Below are positions 42,661-51,362 of a stretch of 64,000 bases of DNA, piece after piece. How positions within the stretch are numbered: position 1 is the first letter of the stretch; each line of letters starts with the position of its first letter. Position numbers and translations under genes: made by a program. The notes under the pieces are model-generated. The model had not been told where the DNA came from and did not search any database. It saw nothing but the letters and a program-made list of their open reading frames with translations. The stretch is taken from the NCBI GenBank assembly GCA_019694475.1, contig JAIBBX010000005.1:62001-126000 (forward strand), in the 5' to 3' direction. This DNA comes from Parachlamydiales bacterium. Its GTDB lineage: Bacteria; Chlamydiota; Chlamydiia; Chlamydiales; SM23-39.

Positions 42661-45600
42661 ATGTTCGATTTTGACCAAGATGAAGGATTTCCAGGCAGAG
42701 AAGAAAGGGTTTTGAAGTTTTGGAAGAAAGAGAAGATTTTTGAAAAGTCGGTAGAGAAGGGTGAGAAGCTTTTTACCTTTTACGACGGCCCTCCATTTGC
42801 TACAGGATTGCCCCATTACGGCCACCTGCTAGCCGGAACGATCAAGGATGTAGTCCCCAGATACAAGACGATGAAAGGATTTAGCGTTCCCAGGAAATTT
42901 GGCTGGGACTGCCATGGACTGCCCATAGAAAATGAGATCGAAAAGAGCAAGGAACTGTCAGGCGCTGGAGCGATAGAGGCCTTTGGGATCGATAAGTTCA
43001 ATGAAGAGTGCAGAAGCATTGTTTTAAGATACACTGGCGAATGGAAAAAAACCGTCGACCGGATGGGCCGATGGGTCGATATGGACCACCCATTCAAGAC
43101 GATGGACCTCAATTTCATGGAAAGCGTCTGGTGGGTTTTTAAACAGCTTTTTGAGCAAGGACTCGTCTATGAAGGGTTTAAAGTCATGCCCTTCTCAATG
43201 AAGTTAGGCACTCCGCTATCCAATTTCGAAGCCAATTTGAATTATCAAGAGGTCGATGATCCGTCGCTCGTAGTGGCCTTTGAGACTGATAAGGACACTT
43301 TTTTCTTAGCTTGGACGACCACTCCATGGACGCTGCCTTCAAACTTGGCGCTGATGGTCGGGCCGGAAATTGAATATGTCAAAGTCAAGCACGAGGGGAA
43401 GTTTTATTGGCTGGCTGAAGCAAGATTGGGCAACTATTTTAAAGAACCGGAGATTGTAGAGCGGCGCAAGGGTAAAAAACTGGCCGGGATGAAATACAAA
43501 CCCCTTTTCGACTTCTTCGCCGACCGCGACGCGTTTCGAGTGATTTTGGAAGAGGTCGTTTCGATTGAGGATGGCACCGGCATTGTCCACAGCGCGCCCG
43601 CTTTCGGCGAACTGGACTTTTTCGCTTGCAAACGTGAAGGCATCGATTTGGTCTGTCCGGTCGATAGCAATGGAAGATTTACCGCCGAAGTGCCCCCTTG
43701 GACTGGCGTCTTGGTGAAAGATGCCGATAAGGAAATCGCCAGAGAATTGAAGAAAAGGGGACTCTTATTCTATCAGGGAACGATTCGGCACAGATATCCG
43801 TTTTGCTGGCGATCCGATACTCCGCTGATTTACAAAGCAGTGACGACTTGGTTTGTCGCTGTAGAGCAGTTCAAAGATCAGATCATTAAGGCGAATAGCG
43901 AAATCTATTGGATGCCCGGGCACATCAAAGAAGGAAGATTCGGCAAATGGCTCGAGAATGCGAGAGACTGGGCTATCAGCCGCAATCGCTACTGGGGCAC
44001 GCCCATCCCGATCTGGCGGGGCAGCAAAGGCGATTTAATGGCCGTCGGAAGCATCGCCGAATTGGAAAAGCTCACCGGCAAAAAAATCACCGATTTGCAC
44101 CGGCATAACATCGATCATCTGACGTTTGTAAAAGATGGGCAGAAGTTTGAGAGAATCCCCGAGGTATTCGACTGTTGGTTTGAGTCGGGTTCGATGCCAT
44201 ACGCTCAAGGACACTATCCTTTTGAAAATCGTGAGCTTTTTGAAAAAACTTTTCCGGCCGATTTCATTGCGGAAGGGATTGACCAGACAAGAGCTTGGTT
44301 TTATGTCTTAACCGTTCTTTCTGCAGCGCTCTATAAAAAGCCTGCATTCAAGAATGTGATTGTAAACGGAATTGTTTTGGCCGAAGATGGCAATAAAATG
44401 TCAAAAAGGCTGAGGAATTACCCAGATCCAGAAATCGTCATCCAAAAATATGGCGCAGATGCGATCCGTTTATATTTGCTCGGCAGTCCGGCAGTAAGAG
44501 CTGAAGATTTGCGATTCTCCGAAAAAGGCGTCGAGCATGTGCTCAGAGGCGCGCTCATTCCATTTTGGAACTCGTTTGTCTTCTTATCGACTTATGCAAA
44601 AATTTATCATTTCAAACCGGGAAAAATGGGAACGCCAGAGGCTCTCATTGACCGGTGGATCTTGTCTATGGCGCAAAAACTCATTCGAGATGTGGATGGG
44701 GGATTGGAGGCGTATGATCTCAATCGGGCAGTTCAGCCTTTGATCGGTTTTATCGATCAGCTCACCAATTGGTATATCCGCAGATGCCGCGGCAGATTTT
44801 GGTCCGATGAGGACAACCAGGATAGAAGAGAAGCTTTTCAGACGCTGTATGAAGTTTTGATTACTTTGTGCAAAGTGGCAGCGCCTTTTATTCCTTTCTT
44901 AAGCGACTCCATCTACCGCGAATTAAAAACAGAAAAAATGCCCGAATCGGTCCATTTGTGCGATTTCCCTTTTTATGAAGAGGGAAAGAGAAATGAAGAG
45001 CTCGAAAAAGAGGTAGAAGCGGCGCAGGCGGCCGTGAGTTTAGGACACGCTTTGAGAAAAGAACATAAGCTTAAAGTCAGACAGCCTCTCGCCAAAGCGC
45101 ATCTCATCACCTCGAATGCAGAACTGCTCGCAGCGTTGGAAAAACAGATGAACCTGATCGCAGATGAACTCAATGTGAAAGAAGTCGAGTTCCACAGCGA
45201 TGAGGCAAAATTCGTTCAATGGCTTGCAAAGCCCAATTTCCCAGTGTTGGGGAAAAAGATTGGGAAATTGATCCCGCTCGCCCAAAAAACAATGCAGGGG
45301 TTCGATCGAAAACAGATCCAGACACTCGCAAAAGGGGGAAGGCTGAAGGTCGAAATTGGCGGAGAGTCAGTAGAATTGGAGCCTGAGGATGTGCAAATCG
45401 AACGAAAGGTGAGAGAAGGCGTTGCAGCGGGCAATGAGGGAGAACTGACTGTTGCTTTGGATACAGCATTGAATGATGAACTGGTGGAAGAAGGGCTCGC
45501 CCGAGAAATCGTCAATAAAATCAATTCGATGCGAAAAGAATTGGAGTTTAACGTCACCGATCGCATTCGAATCGTTTTACAAACAACGCCAAGAGTTGAG

Positions 45601-45738
45601 GCTTGCTTTAAGAAGTATCGTGAATATATTACTCATGAAGTTCTCGCGGTCGATGTCCAATTTGGAAAATGCGAAGGCACTCCATGGGATTTAAATGGCG
45701 AAGAAACGTTTATTTCGATACATAAAGCACATGGATAA
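42661..45738 (+). CDS. ileS: Isoleucyl-tRNA synthetase (eukaryote-like type)
   Basis: Class I synthetase of 1,025 residues. The HIGH-type motif is GLPHYGHLLAG (about residue 48), the KMSKS-type motif is NKMSKRLRNYPDP with Arg as the last residue, and the editing domain carries TTPWTLPSN. The YPFCWRSDTPLIYKA segment and the long C-terminal part match the IleS2 (eukaryote/archaea-like, often mupirocin-tolerant) group rather than E. coli IleS; Chlamydiae are known for this type. Its stop overlaps the start of the phosphatase gene. Gene order ileS-lepB agrees with Chlamydia. Confidence 0.96.
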   Translation: MFDFDQDEGFPGREERVLKFWKKEKIFEKSVEKGEKLFTFYDGPPFATGLPHYGHLLAGTIKDVVPRYKTMKGFSVPRKFGWDCHGLPIENEIEKSKELSGAGAIEAFGIDKFNEECRSIVLRYTGEWKKTVDRMGRWVDMDHPFKTMDLNFMESVWWVFKQLFEQGLVYEGFKVMPFSMKLGTPLSNFEANLNYQEVDDPSLVVAFETDKDTFFLAWTTTPWTLPSNLALMVGPEIEYVKVKHEGKFYWLAEARLGNYFKEPEIVERRKGKKLAGMKYKPLFDFFADRDAFRVILEEVVSIEDGTGIVHSAPAFGELDFFACKREGIDLVCPVDSNGRFTAEVPPWTGVLVKDADKEIARELKKRGLLFYQGTIRHRYPFCWRSDTPLIYKAVTTWFVAVEQFKDQIIKANSEIYWMPGHIKEGRFGKWLENARDWAISRNRYWGTPIPIWRGSKGDLMAVGSIAELEKLTGKKITDLHRHNIDHLTFVKDGQKFERIPEVFDCWFESGSMPYAQGHYPFENRELFEKTFPADFIAEGIDQTRAWFYVLTVLSAALYKKPAFKNVIVNGIVLAEDGNKMSKRLRNYPDPEIVIQKYGADAIRLYLLGSPAVRAEDLRFSEKGVEHVLRGALIPFWNSFVFLSTYAKIYHFKPGKMGTPEALIDRWILSMAQKLIRDVDGGLEAYDLNRAVQPLIGFIDQLTNWYIRRCRGRFWSDEDNQDRREAFQTLYEVLITLCKVAAPFIPFLSDSIYRELKTEKMPESVHLCDFPFYEEGKRNEELEKEVEAAQAAVSLGHALRKEHKLKVRQPLAKAHLITSNAELLAALEKQMNLIADELNVKEVEFHSDEAKFVQWLAKPNFPVLGKKIGKLIPLAQKTMQGFDRKQIQTLAKGGRLKVEIGGESVELEPEDVQIERKVREGVAAGNEGELTVALDTALNDELVEEGLAREIVNKINSMRKELEFNVTDRIRIVLQTTPRVEACFKKYREYITHEVLAVDVQFGKCEGTPWDLNGEETFISIHKAHG

Positions 45739-46285
45739 ATTGTACTTGTGCCGCCACGGCGAAACGGAATGGACGGTAGCGGGAAGACACACCGGCAGGA
45801 CTGACATTCCTTTAACGGAGAGGGGAAAAGAACAAGCGCTCCACTTGAGAAAACGGATCGAAAAGATGCCTTTTACTGCCGTGTTTTCAAGCCCTAAAAA
45901 GAGAGCCCTCGATACTTGCGGATCGATACGGCACGAGGTTGATCCCGATATTTGCGAATGGGATTACGGCGATTATGAAGGCAAGACAACCGCCGAAATT
46001 CATAAACTGCATCCTGGATGGGATATTTTCGACGATGGCGCTCCACATGGAGAATCTCCCGAAGATGTGGGGCAAAGAGCTGATCGATTTTTAAAAAAAA
46101 TCCTTGCCATTCCAGGCAACGTGGCCGTTTTTTCTCACGGCCATTTCCTTAGAGTCCTTACCGCCAGGTATTTAGGTCTAGAACCTCAAATGGGTAAACT
46201 TTTTATCCTTTCTGTAGCATCTCTCGGAATCTTGGGCTATGAACATAAACAACCAGCAATAATTCTTTGGAATTCTGTTTTATAA
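45731..46285 (+). CDS. Histidine-phosphatase (phosphoglycerate mutase-like) family protein
   Basis: The catalytic motif LCRHGETEW with its phosphohistidine is at residues 6-14, followed by GRTDIPLTERGKEQA, the acid region CEWDYGDYEGKT and a second His in VAVFSHGHFLRVL. The 184-residue size fits small phosphatases of the cofactor-dependent branch (SixA/CobC/GpmB-like) rather than a glycolytic mutase. I start at the ATG at 45731, overlapping the ileS stop by eight bases (translational coupling). Substrate unknown. Confidence 0.88.
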   Translation: MDKLYLCRHGETEWTVAGRHTGRTDIPLTERGKEQALHLRKRIEKMPFTAVFSSPKKRALDTCGSIRHEVDPDICEWDYGDYEGKTTAEIHKLHPGWDIFDDGAPHGESPEDVGQRADRFLKKILAIPGNVAVFSHGHFLRVLTARYLGLEPQMGKLFILSVASLGILGYEHKQPAIILWNSVL

Positions 46286-46349
46286 TTAATTGATATTGAT
46301 TTTCTTGTATTTGTTGTATTATAATTTTATTTAAAAAATAGGTTTGTTC

Positions 46350-46994
46350 ATGTCTGTTACTGATGCAACTTCGTCTGATTTTGTTTTGCCAAATCCGCAT
46401 ATTCCCGACTCTACGCCGAAAGCAAAGCCGGACATTGAAGCGTTAGTGCAATCTGTTTTCGATTCTTCTTCACCCCAATCACCGGTTAGAAATCCGCAAT
46501 CTGGAAATAAGCTTTCAACGCCTGAGTTTAAAAAGCTGCAAACTCCACATCGATCTCATACGTATGAACAAATACAAGAATCTCCCTCGAAGATGACCGG
46601 CGATTCTAAAAGAGGGCAAAAACGGCTTTTAAAATCATTAGCTGGCAAATTAGAACATACTTTGTCTGAGGAAGCTGTCATCCAAAAAGACACCGATAGG
46701 ATTCGGCAAGAGAAAATTCAACCCGATGAAAAAGAGATTTTCGTAGTGGAAAGTCCGAGTGGAAAAAAGAGGGGATATAAAAGGCATAAAGAGGAAAATC
46801 CACAAGGGAAATTTCGTCTATATCCTGCCCCATTATCGCCATCAAAAAAACCAGATCCGAGCGTCCAGTCGTTGCCTGGCCCACAGGTTCTCTCATTGCT
46901 GGATATTTGGAAACAACAGGGAAACCGACCCCCTTTCAAAAGTTTTGTTGCAACCGCTCATCCGCGCGCTCTTATGAAACAGCCGCCGAAATAA
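46350..46994 (+). CDS. Ser/Pro/Lys-rich unknown protein, possible effector
   Basis: A low-complexity, likely disordered protein of 214 residues: Ser/Thr-rich N terminus (MSVTDATSSDFVLPNP), repeated Pro-containing stretches (SSSPQSPVRNPQSG; APLSPSKKPDPSVQ), and a basic middle (KSPSGKKRGYKRHKEE-like segment). There is no signal peptide or membrane segment. Such composition is common in type III effectors, but nothing proves it. The AT-rich leader has tattgattttcttg, also seen before 15714 and 26328. The in-frame TTG at 46344 is not used. Confidence 0.65.
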   Translation: MSVTDATSSDFVLPNPHIPDSTPKAKPDIEALVQSVFDSSSPQSPVRNPQSGNKLSTPEFKKLQTPHRSHTYEQIQESPSKMTGDSKRGQKRLLKSLAGKLEHTLSEEAVIQKDTDRIRQEKIQPDEKEIFVVESPSGKKRGYKRHKEENPQGKFRLYPAPLSPSKKPDPSVQSLPGPQVLSLLDIWKQQGNRPPFKSFVATAHPRALMKQPPK

Positions 46995-47002
46995 GAGACT
47001 CA

Positions 47003-47338
47003 TTAAAGTTTGTTTAGAAACTTTTTCCAAGGTCTTGGAGGTTCCGAGGCATGGGAAGGGATGATCGCAAACATGATCAGCCCAAGCCCCACCAAAATGT
47101 AATTCTGCATTGTTAAAGGCAGGTGTGGAGAAGGCAATGAGTAACTCACATAGAGAAGCACAGCTGCCGGCAAGACTTGCAAAAGATGCATTTTATTCAG
47201 CGTTTCGAAAAAAGAAAGCGCAGAAAAGATAATGATCATGCTCGCGCAGGCCGCGTCGATCCAATCATGGAGAGTGAATAGAAAATGGCTCGCGAAGAGC
47301 CAAAGACCAAGAAGAATTTCACAAATTCGGGCCCACAC
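47003..47338 (-). CDS. Small SPW-like membrane protein (111 aa)
   Basis: Four hydrophobic segments (ICEILLGLWLFASHFLFTLH, ACASMIIIFSALSFFETL, LQVLPAAVLLYVSYSL, NYILVGLGLIMFAIIP) with HDW in the first loop, as in SPW-repeat proteins. It starts at GTG 47338, with AAGGA about ten bases upstream, and overlaps the end of the VKOR-like gene by 20 bases, so the two are coupled. Function unknown. Confidence 0.7.
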   Translation of the reverse strand: MWARICEILLGLWLFASHFLFTLHDWIDAACASMIIIFSALSFFETLNKMHLLQVLPAAVLLYVSYSLPSPHLPLTMQNYILVGLGLIMFAIIPSHASEPPRPWKKFLNKL

Positions 47339-47915
47339 TGGATTTGTTCCTTTTTTTCAATGTTGCTTCTCCTGCAGCGACGGCATGCTGATTTGGATAG
47401 CCCCAAAGCGCCCACCATGTTGTCCGCCAATTAGAACGTTTTTTGATTTCCAGAAGATAGATGCAGCTTGTGATCACTTCGTTATAGGCGAGGAAGATCA
47501 ACGTTACTGAAATCGTTGCCGTGATAAGACATAAAAAGCACCAATATTTCACCGCAAAGCCTTGTAAGAGAACTAGTGTGATGCTAACCATGCCGAGTGG
47601 GATGACATCTATGCCGAAGAGAATCACAAGCCAAGGGCGGTCTTGCCAGCGCCTTTCAGAGCCGGCAAGCGCGAAAACGGCATCGGATAGATAGGCAAAT
47701 ACCCCGAGCATTGCATCGGGAATCCGGATGATCCGCGTAATATCATGAGAAACATCTGAATCGAGTACCTTCATGGAACTGTTGCCGAAGATCGGGTCCC
47801 AGATTGTGCTGATGATGCGCCATTGATAGAGTCCGAGATAGAGAGCAATAAATGCTGCTATCATTGCAATGAAGGCAATCAGACACCTTTGAGGCCAGGA
47901 TGAAGGGTTGTTCAT
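47319..47915 (-). CDS. VKOR-like membrane protein with partial redox site
   Basis: Four to five membrane helices with the vitamin K epoxide reductase layout. The redox pair CxxC is present (KYWCFLCLITATIS, about residue 127), but the periplasmic loop that should hold a second Cys pair (C...CSxxxSxYS..fGIP) reads KVLDSDVSHDITRIIRIPDA, which keeps the Ser and the IPxxxLGxxAY ending and has lost both cysteines. In full VKOR this loop shuttles electrons to a DsbA-like partner, so this protein must work differently or have another role. It lies between lepB and the SPW-like gene. Confidence 0.75.
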   Translation of the reverse strand: MNNPSSWPQRCLIAFIAMIAAFIALYLGLYQWRIISTIWDPIFGNSSMKVLDSDVSHDITRIIRIPDAMLGVFAYLSDAVFALAGSERRWQDRPWLVILFGIDVIPLGMVSITLVLLQGFAVKYWCFLCLITATISVTLIFLAYNEVITSCIYLLEIKKRSNWRTTWWALWGYPNQHAVAAGEATLKKRNKSSVGPNL

Positions 47916-47939
47916 ATCCCTGGAAGTAGCCGAGATTCG

Positions 47940-49778
47940 TTAGAATTTCAAGGGTTTTTTCAATTTCCTTCGCAAGTAGAGCGAAGATGCTACGCCTGCA
48001 ATGGAAAAAAGAATCCAAATCGTAAGATTGGGGAATGTAGCGTGCGGCTGAGAAGGCTGCATAGGTTGTCCCCAGCGCTCTCCCGGAGGAGAAAAGAGGA
48101 AGCTGACGCCCCCTTTGAGGTTATCTTCAGGAACAAAACCGAATTCTCGGCTATCTGCGCTCATCGCATGATTATCGCCCAGAGCTAAATACATCTTTTC
48201 TGGAATTTTCAGACCGAATTTGCGGATCTCATCAAGAGAGGGCGTACCTGCATCGACGAAAGGCGTTGTTTTTTGTTTTTCTTTGGCAAGATATGCATCC
48301 AAAGTAGGATCGTCTTTTCGAATAATTGCGCCTCCCATCAAATAGAGATCGCCATCTCGGAAATAAGCATAGCGGGATGGGGTTGCTTTCTGATGTTTGT
48401 GAAGAGGCATATAGTGATTGAGCGGCTCAAACCCTAAATTGAATAGCTTTTGCAACACTTCAGGCTTTTGGCTGTAGAGCGGATGATCAGCGGGCAATTC
48501 GCGTGTGACCCCATTTGTGAAAATACCAAGGAAGGGGATCGTCGGGAAGGGGAGCTGATAGGCTTTGCCATCGATGATTTCATATTTGCCATCGGGAACG
48601 CCTGGCAGTTTGGGTAGATAGGCGCTCAAACCTTTCGTATTCCAGCCAAGCCGGGAAAGAATTCCATCTTTCACTTGGAAACGGCAGGTGGTCATGTGAT
48701 CAGAAATCGCTTTCAAATGCCGCTCTTGAAGCGGGATGATCGATTGGCTCACTGCTAAATCCGGGTATTTAGCTCCTTGCAAAGTAGGATGATGAGTCAT
48801 TTCTAAATAGAGAATGCCATCGTCAGCTACCACTTCTGGATGGATCAATATCATCTCAGCGCGGGTCAAAAGGCGGGCCATGGCAAAATGCTTCATTCCC
48901 CAAAGATCGCCGAAATTGGAAGCTTTTTTGGTCAGCATTTCTCCTGTGCTATTCCGCATGAGCTTTGCTACTGGGATATTCATTTGATGGAAAAGAGCTG
49001 TTCCATTTTGGGCCATTTCCATTTTTCCCTCAAAACGGATCATCGGAATATGTTCGAGATCTTGGAACCAAGATGTATTGCGGTATTCGGCAATTTCTTT
49101 CCCGTCCGCATCAATGCCGTAAAGATGGCCGCCATAAAAATAAACAGTATCTCCCGGTTTCGCGATGAGTCTTTTCACGAATTGTTTTTTCCCAGGAAAG
49201 AGATAGAAATAAACAGTATCGACATCGGCAATGTCCATATTACCGCCATTAAAGACGATGATCGAACCGCGCTGAACTAAATCTGGATCAAAATAGAAAT
49301 GGGAAAGCTGCAAAGGGACATTGATGCCGTAATCGGTTTTGGAAACGATCAAGTAGTCTTCTTCTTTCAAAGTCGGACGCATCGATCCTGTTGGAATCGT
49401 ATAGAGTTCAAACCAGGTCGTTCGGATCAATACAGCAATCAGAAGGGCAAAAGCTAATCCGCCGATAAAATCGCGCGCTTTATCAAAAGAACTTTTGGGC
49501 ATTAGCCGGAAAGAGGCTTGGTCTAATTCTTTGGCCATCCGCTTTGCTTCAGCAGAATCTTTCTTTAAAATCGCTTCCCGAAGAGCATTGAGATATCCCT
49601 CGATCGATTCTCTCGTATATTGGTCGAGAGATTTGTGTTTACGCTTGTAGTGGCGATGGATCAGACGAAACGTCCTGCGCGATTTCCTTAAAGAAAAAAA
49701 CGAACCTATCATGCTCGCAATTTTAGAACATTTCTTTGTCTCAAGGCAAGAAAAAACGGTTGTGGAAAACTTGTTCAT
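47940..49778 (-). CDS. lepB: Signal peptidase I, chlamydial long form
   Basis: Cleaves signal peptides at the inner membrane. One N-terminal membrane helix (ALLIAVLIRTTWFELYTIP) leads to catalytic Ser in TGSMRPTLKEEDY and catalytic Lys in FVKRLIAKPGDTVYFYG; the late box GDNHAMSADSREFGFVPEDN is intact. Between them lie about 290 extra residues, a feature of chlamydial LepB, and a second hydrophobic stretch at the C terminus (LTIWILFSIAGVASSLYL). The start is uncertain: ATG 49778 (MNKFSTTVF) is used, but ATG 49712 (MIGSFFSLRK) is equally good. Follows ileS as in Chlamydia. Confidence 0.93.
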   Translation of the reverse strand: MNKFSTTVFSCLETKKCSKIASMIGSFFSLRKSRRTFRLIHRHYKRKHKSLDQYTRESIEGYLNALREAILKKDSAEAKRMAKELDQASFRLMPKSSFDKARDFIGGLAFALLIAVLIRTTWFELYTIPTGSMRPTLKEEDYLIVSKTDYGINVPLQLSHFYFDPDLVQRGSIIVFNGGNMDIADVDTVYFYLFPGKKQFVKRLIAKPGDTVYFYGGHLYGIDADGKEIAEYRNTSWFQDLEHIPMIRFEGKMEMAQNGTALFHQMNIPVAKLMRNSTGEMLTKKASNFGDLWGMKHFAMARLLTRAEMILIHPEVVADDGILYLEMTHHPTLQGAKYPDLAVSQSIIPLQERHLKAISDHMTTCRFQVKDGILSRLGWNTKGLSAYLPKLPGVPDGKYEIIDGKAYQLPFPTIPFLGIFTNGVTRELPADHPLYSQKPEVLQKLFNLGFEPLNHYMPLHKHQKATPSRYAYFRDGDLYLMGGAIIRKDDPTLDAYLAKEKQKTTPFVDAGTPSLDEIRKFGLKIPEKMYLALGDNHAMSADSREFGFVPEDNLKGGVSFLFSPPGERWGQPMQPSQPHATFPNLTIWILFSIAGVASSLYLRRKLKKPLKF

Positions 49779-49920
49779 AACTTTTGTAAAACCCTCAAGG
49801 CCAATTTGTTAAATTCCCTCTCGAAGGAGCTTTAAGTTGTTGACAGTAAATGAGTTGCGTAAATCTTATGAATTTCATAGAGAAACTCTCTATGGAATTG
49901 TTCACAACTTAAAGGATTTA

Positions 49921-50955
49921 TTAATGATTGTCGGTATGATCGATCGTCCAAAGGAAAGGTTTAGCAGTCTCTGTGTAGGAGTCGCTGAAACCGACAGGAA
50001 CAAGGAGCCAATTGTATCGATGATCTGTTTCTAAAGTTGATTCGAGTTCGTCGAGCTCGATGGCAACTGTTTTCCATTCATCTTCGCCATCTATCAGTGA
50101 ATGGGTGATGGGGAGGATTTGTTTTTCTTTGGTTGTCACATCAATGGCATAGAGTTCAAATTGCTTATAGTATTTTGGGCTTTTCAGGTTGAGAAGAAGG
50201 CGGTCTTCCGTTTTTCTGGGAAGTCCGACGAATTCGGGGACTCTGCGCGGGATTTTTCGATGGATGATGGGAAGATTTTTTCCCGAGTCGATGGTTCTAA
50301 GTGCAGCTGTTGCATGGGAGGTTTGGACTTGGATCCAGAAGGGGAATGGGAGCTGTTTTTCATGATCGAAATAGATCATCACTTCCTGATTGGATAATTC
50401 GCTATCGTCTTTAGGCCATATTGTTTCGAAAACTTCAAAATTGGGAGATTCCAGTTTTTTCCCTTCAAAAACAAGAGGCGGCACCCATACTTTGCGAAAG
50501 TCGGGTTCGCCCGGCATTGGCGGGGGACCTATTTTTCGCTGTTTATCGGGGGAAACCTTTTTCATTGGTAGGAAAAGGAGGGTCGCGATGAGGCTTTCTT
50601 TTTGAGAGAGTTGGATCCAAGCAGACCTAGAGAAAGAAAAACATTCGAGAAGCTGGCCCGATTTGGGATCGATTTCGATCATCGACCAGGAGGTATGGCC
50701 TGGTGCATTGGCTTTGACCCATTCGGGCCAAGAATCGGGTCGTTTTTTTAGGTTCTGCGAAGGAACGCTGATCTCTTCTAAGATGAGGGAGTTAGGGGAA
50801 ATAGAGCGGATGCTCAAGACGGTGATCATTTTTCCCGCCTCGGTCACCATATAGTCCCCGACTTTTGCCTTCTCAATCCGTTCTTTCATACGGAAGGGAG
50901 GGGCTCCAAAAAGGGCTGCGGAGACCAAAAGAAAACAGAGAACCCAATGTTTCAT
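49921..50955 (-). CDS. Secreted hypothetical protein (344 aa)
   Basis: From the ATG at 50955 the protein opens with a signal peptide (MKHWVLCFLLVSAALFGAPP); the longer frame to 51024 would bury it. The mature part contains VGDYMVTEAGKMITVLSIRS, a Pro-rich segment (GPPPMPGEPDFRKVWVPP) and repeated beta-strands. No family recognised; a conserved envelope protein of chlamydia-related bacteria is likely. Divergent from the small secreted protein at 51045. Confidence 0.78.
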   Translation of the reverse strand: MKHWVLCFLLVSAALFGAPPFRMKERIEKAKVGDYMVTEAGKMITVLSIRSISPNSLILEEISVPSQNLKKRPDSWPEWVKANAPGHTSWSMIEIDPKSGQLLECFSFSRSAWIQLSQKESLIATLLFLPMKKVSPDKQRKIGPPPMPGEPDFRKVWVPPLVFEGKKLESPNFEVFETIWPKDDSELSNQEVMIYFDHEKQLPFPFWIQVQTSHATAALRTIDSGKNLPIIHRKIPRRVPEFVGLPRKTEDRLLLNLKSPKYYKQFELYAIDVTTKEKQILPITHSLIDGEDEWKTVAIELDELESTLETDHRYNWLLVPVGFSDSYTETAKPFLWTIDHTDNH

Positions 50956-51044
50956 CCTACCAATATATGCGCTAGGGGGTTTTAGAAACAATTGCCAAAG
51001 CGCTCCTTTTCGGCTATATCTCAAAAAAAATCTACAAAGGGTCT

Positions 51045-51362
51045 ATGAACCTCAGGCGTCTTTTTTTTCTCACTTTTTCTTTCTTTTTGATTCTGTGGGG
51101 GTTCAGCGGGTATTCGGCGAATAACAGCGCTGAAATTCAAAAAATTGATTCCGAGATCCAGCAGCTCGAGGACATGAAGCGAGGCTATGAGGCTAGGGCT
51201 CTCAAGCATGACGATATGGCAACCTATCTGCAGTTTGATACTCAAGCGGTTCTGGAAACACGCAGGCATATTCAACTCGCTGAGGAAAACCGGAACAAAG
51301 CGGCCCTTGTTCAGCAGCAGATAGATCGGTTGAAAGCCAAAAGAGCGCAGCTGCAGCCATGA
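51045..51362 (+). CDS. Small secreted coiled-coil protein (105 aa)
   Basis: A signal peptide or anchor (LRRLFFLTFSFFLILWGFSG) is followed by one long helix with heptad pattern (EIQKIDSEIQQLEDMKRGYE; LAEENRNKAALVQQQIDRLK). Its TGA overlaps the pncB ATG (ATGA), so it is translated with the NAD salvage genes, though a functional link is not evident. Confidence 0.75.
   Translation: MNLRRLFFLTFSFFLILWGFSGYSANNSAEIQKIDSEIQQLEDMKRGYEARALKHDDMATYLQFDTQAVLETRRHIQLAEENRNKAALVQQQIDRLKAKRAQLQP

Noticed and set aside
49837-50034. 65-residue plus-strand frame with AAGGAG eight bases before a TTG
   Set aside because: It would start at TTG, its second half lies antisense inside the secreted-protein gene at 49921, and there is no recognisable domain.
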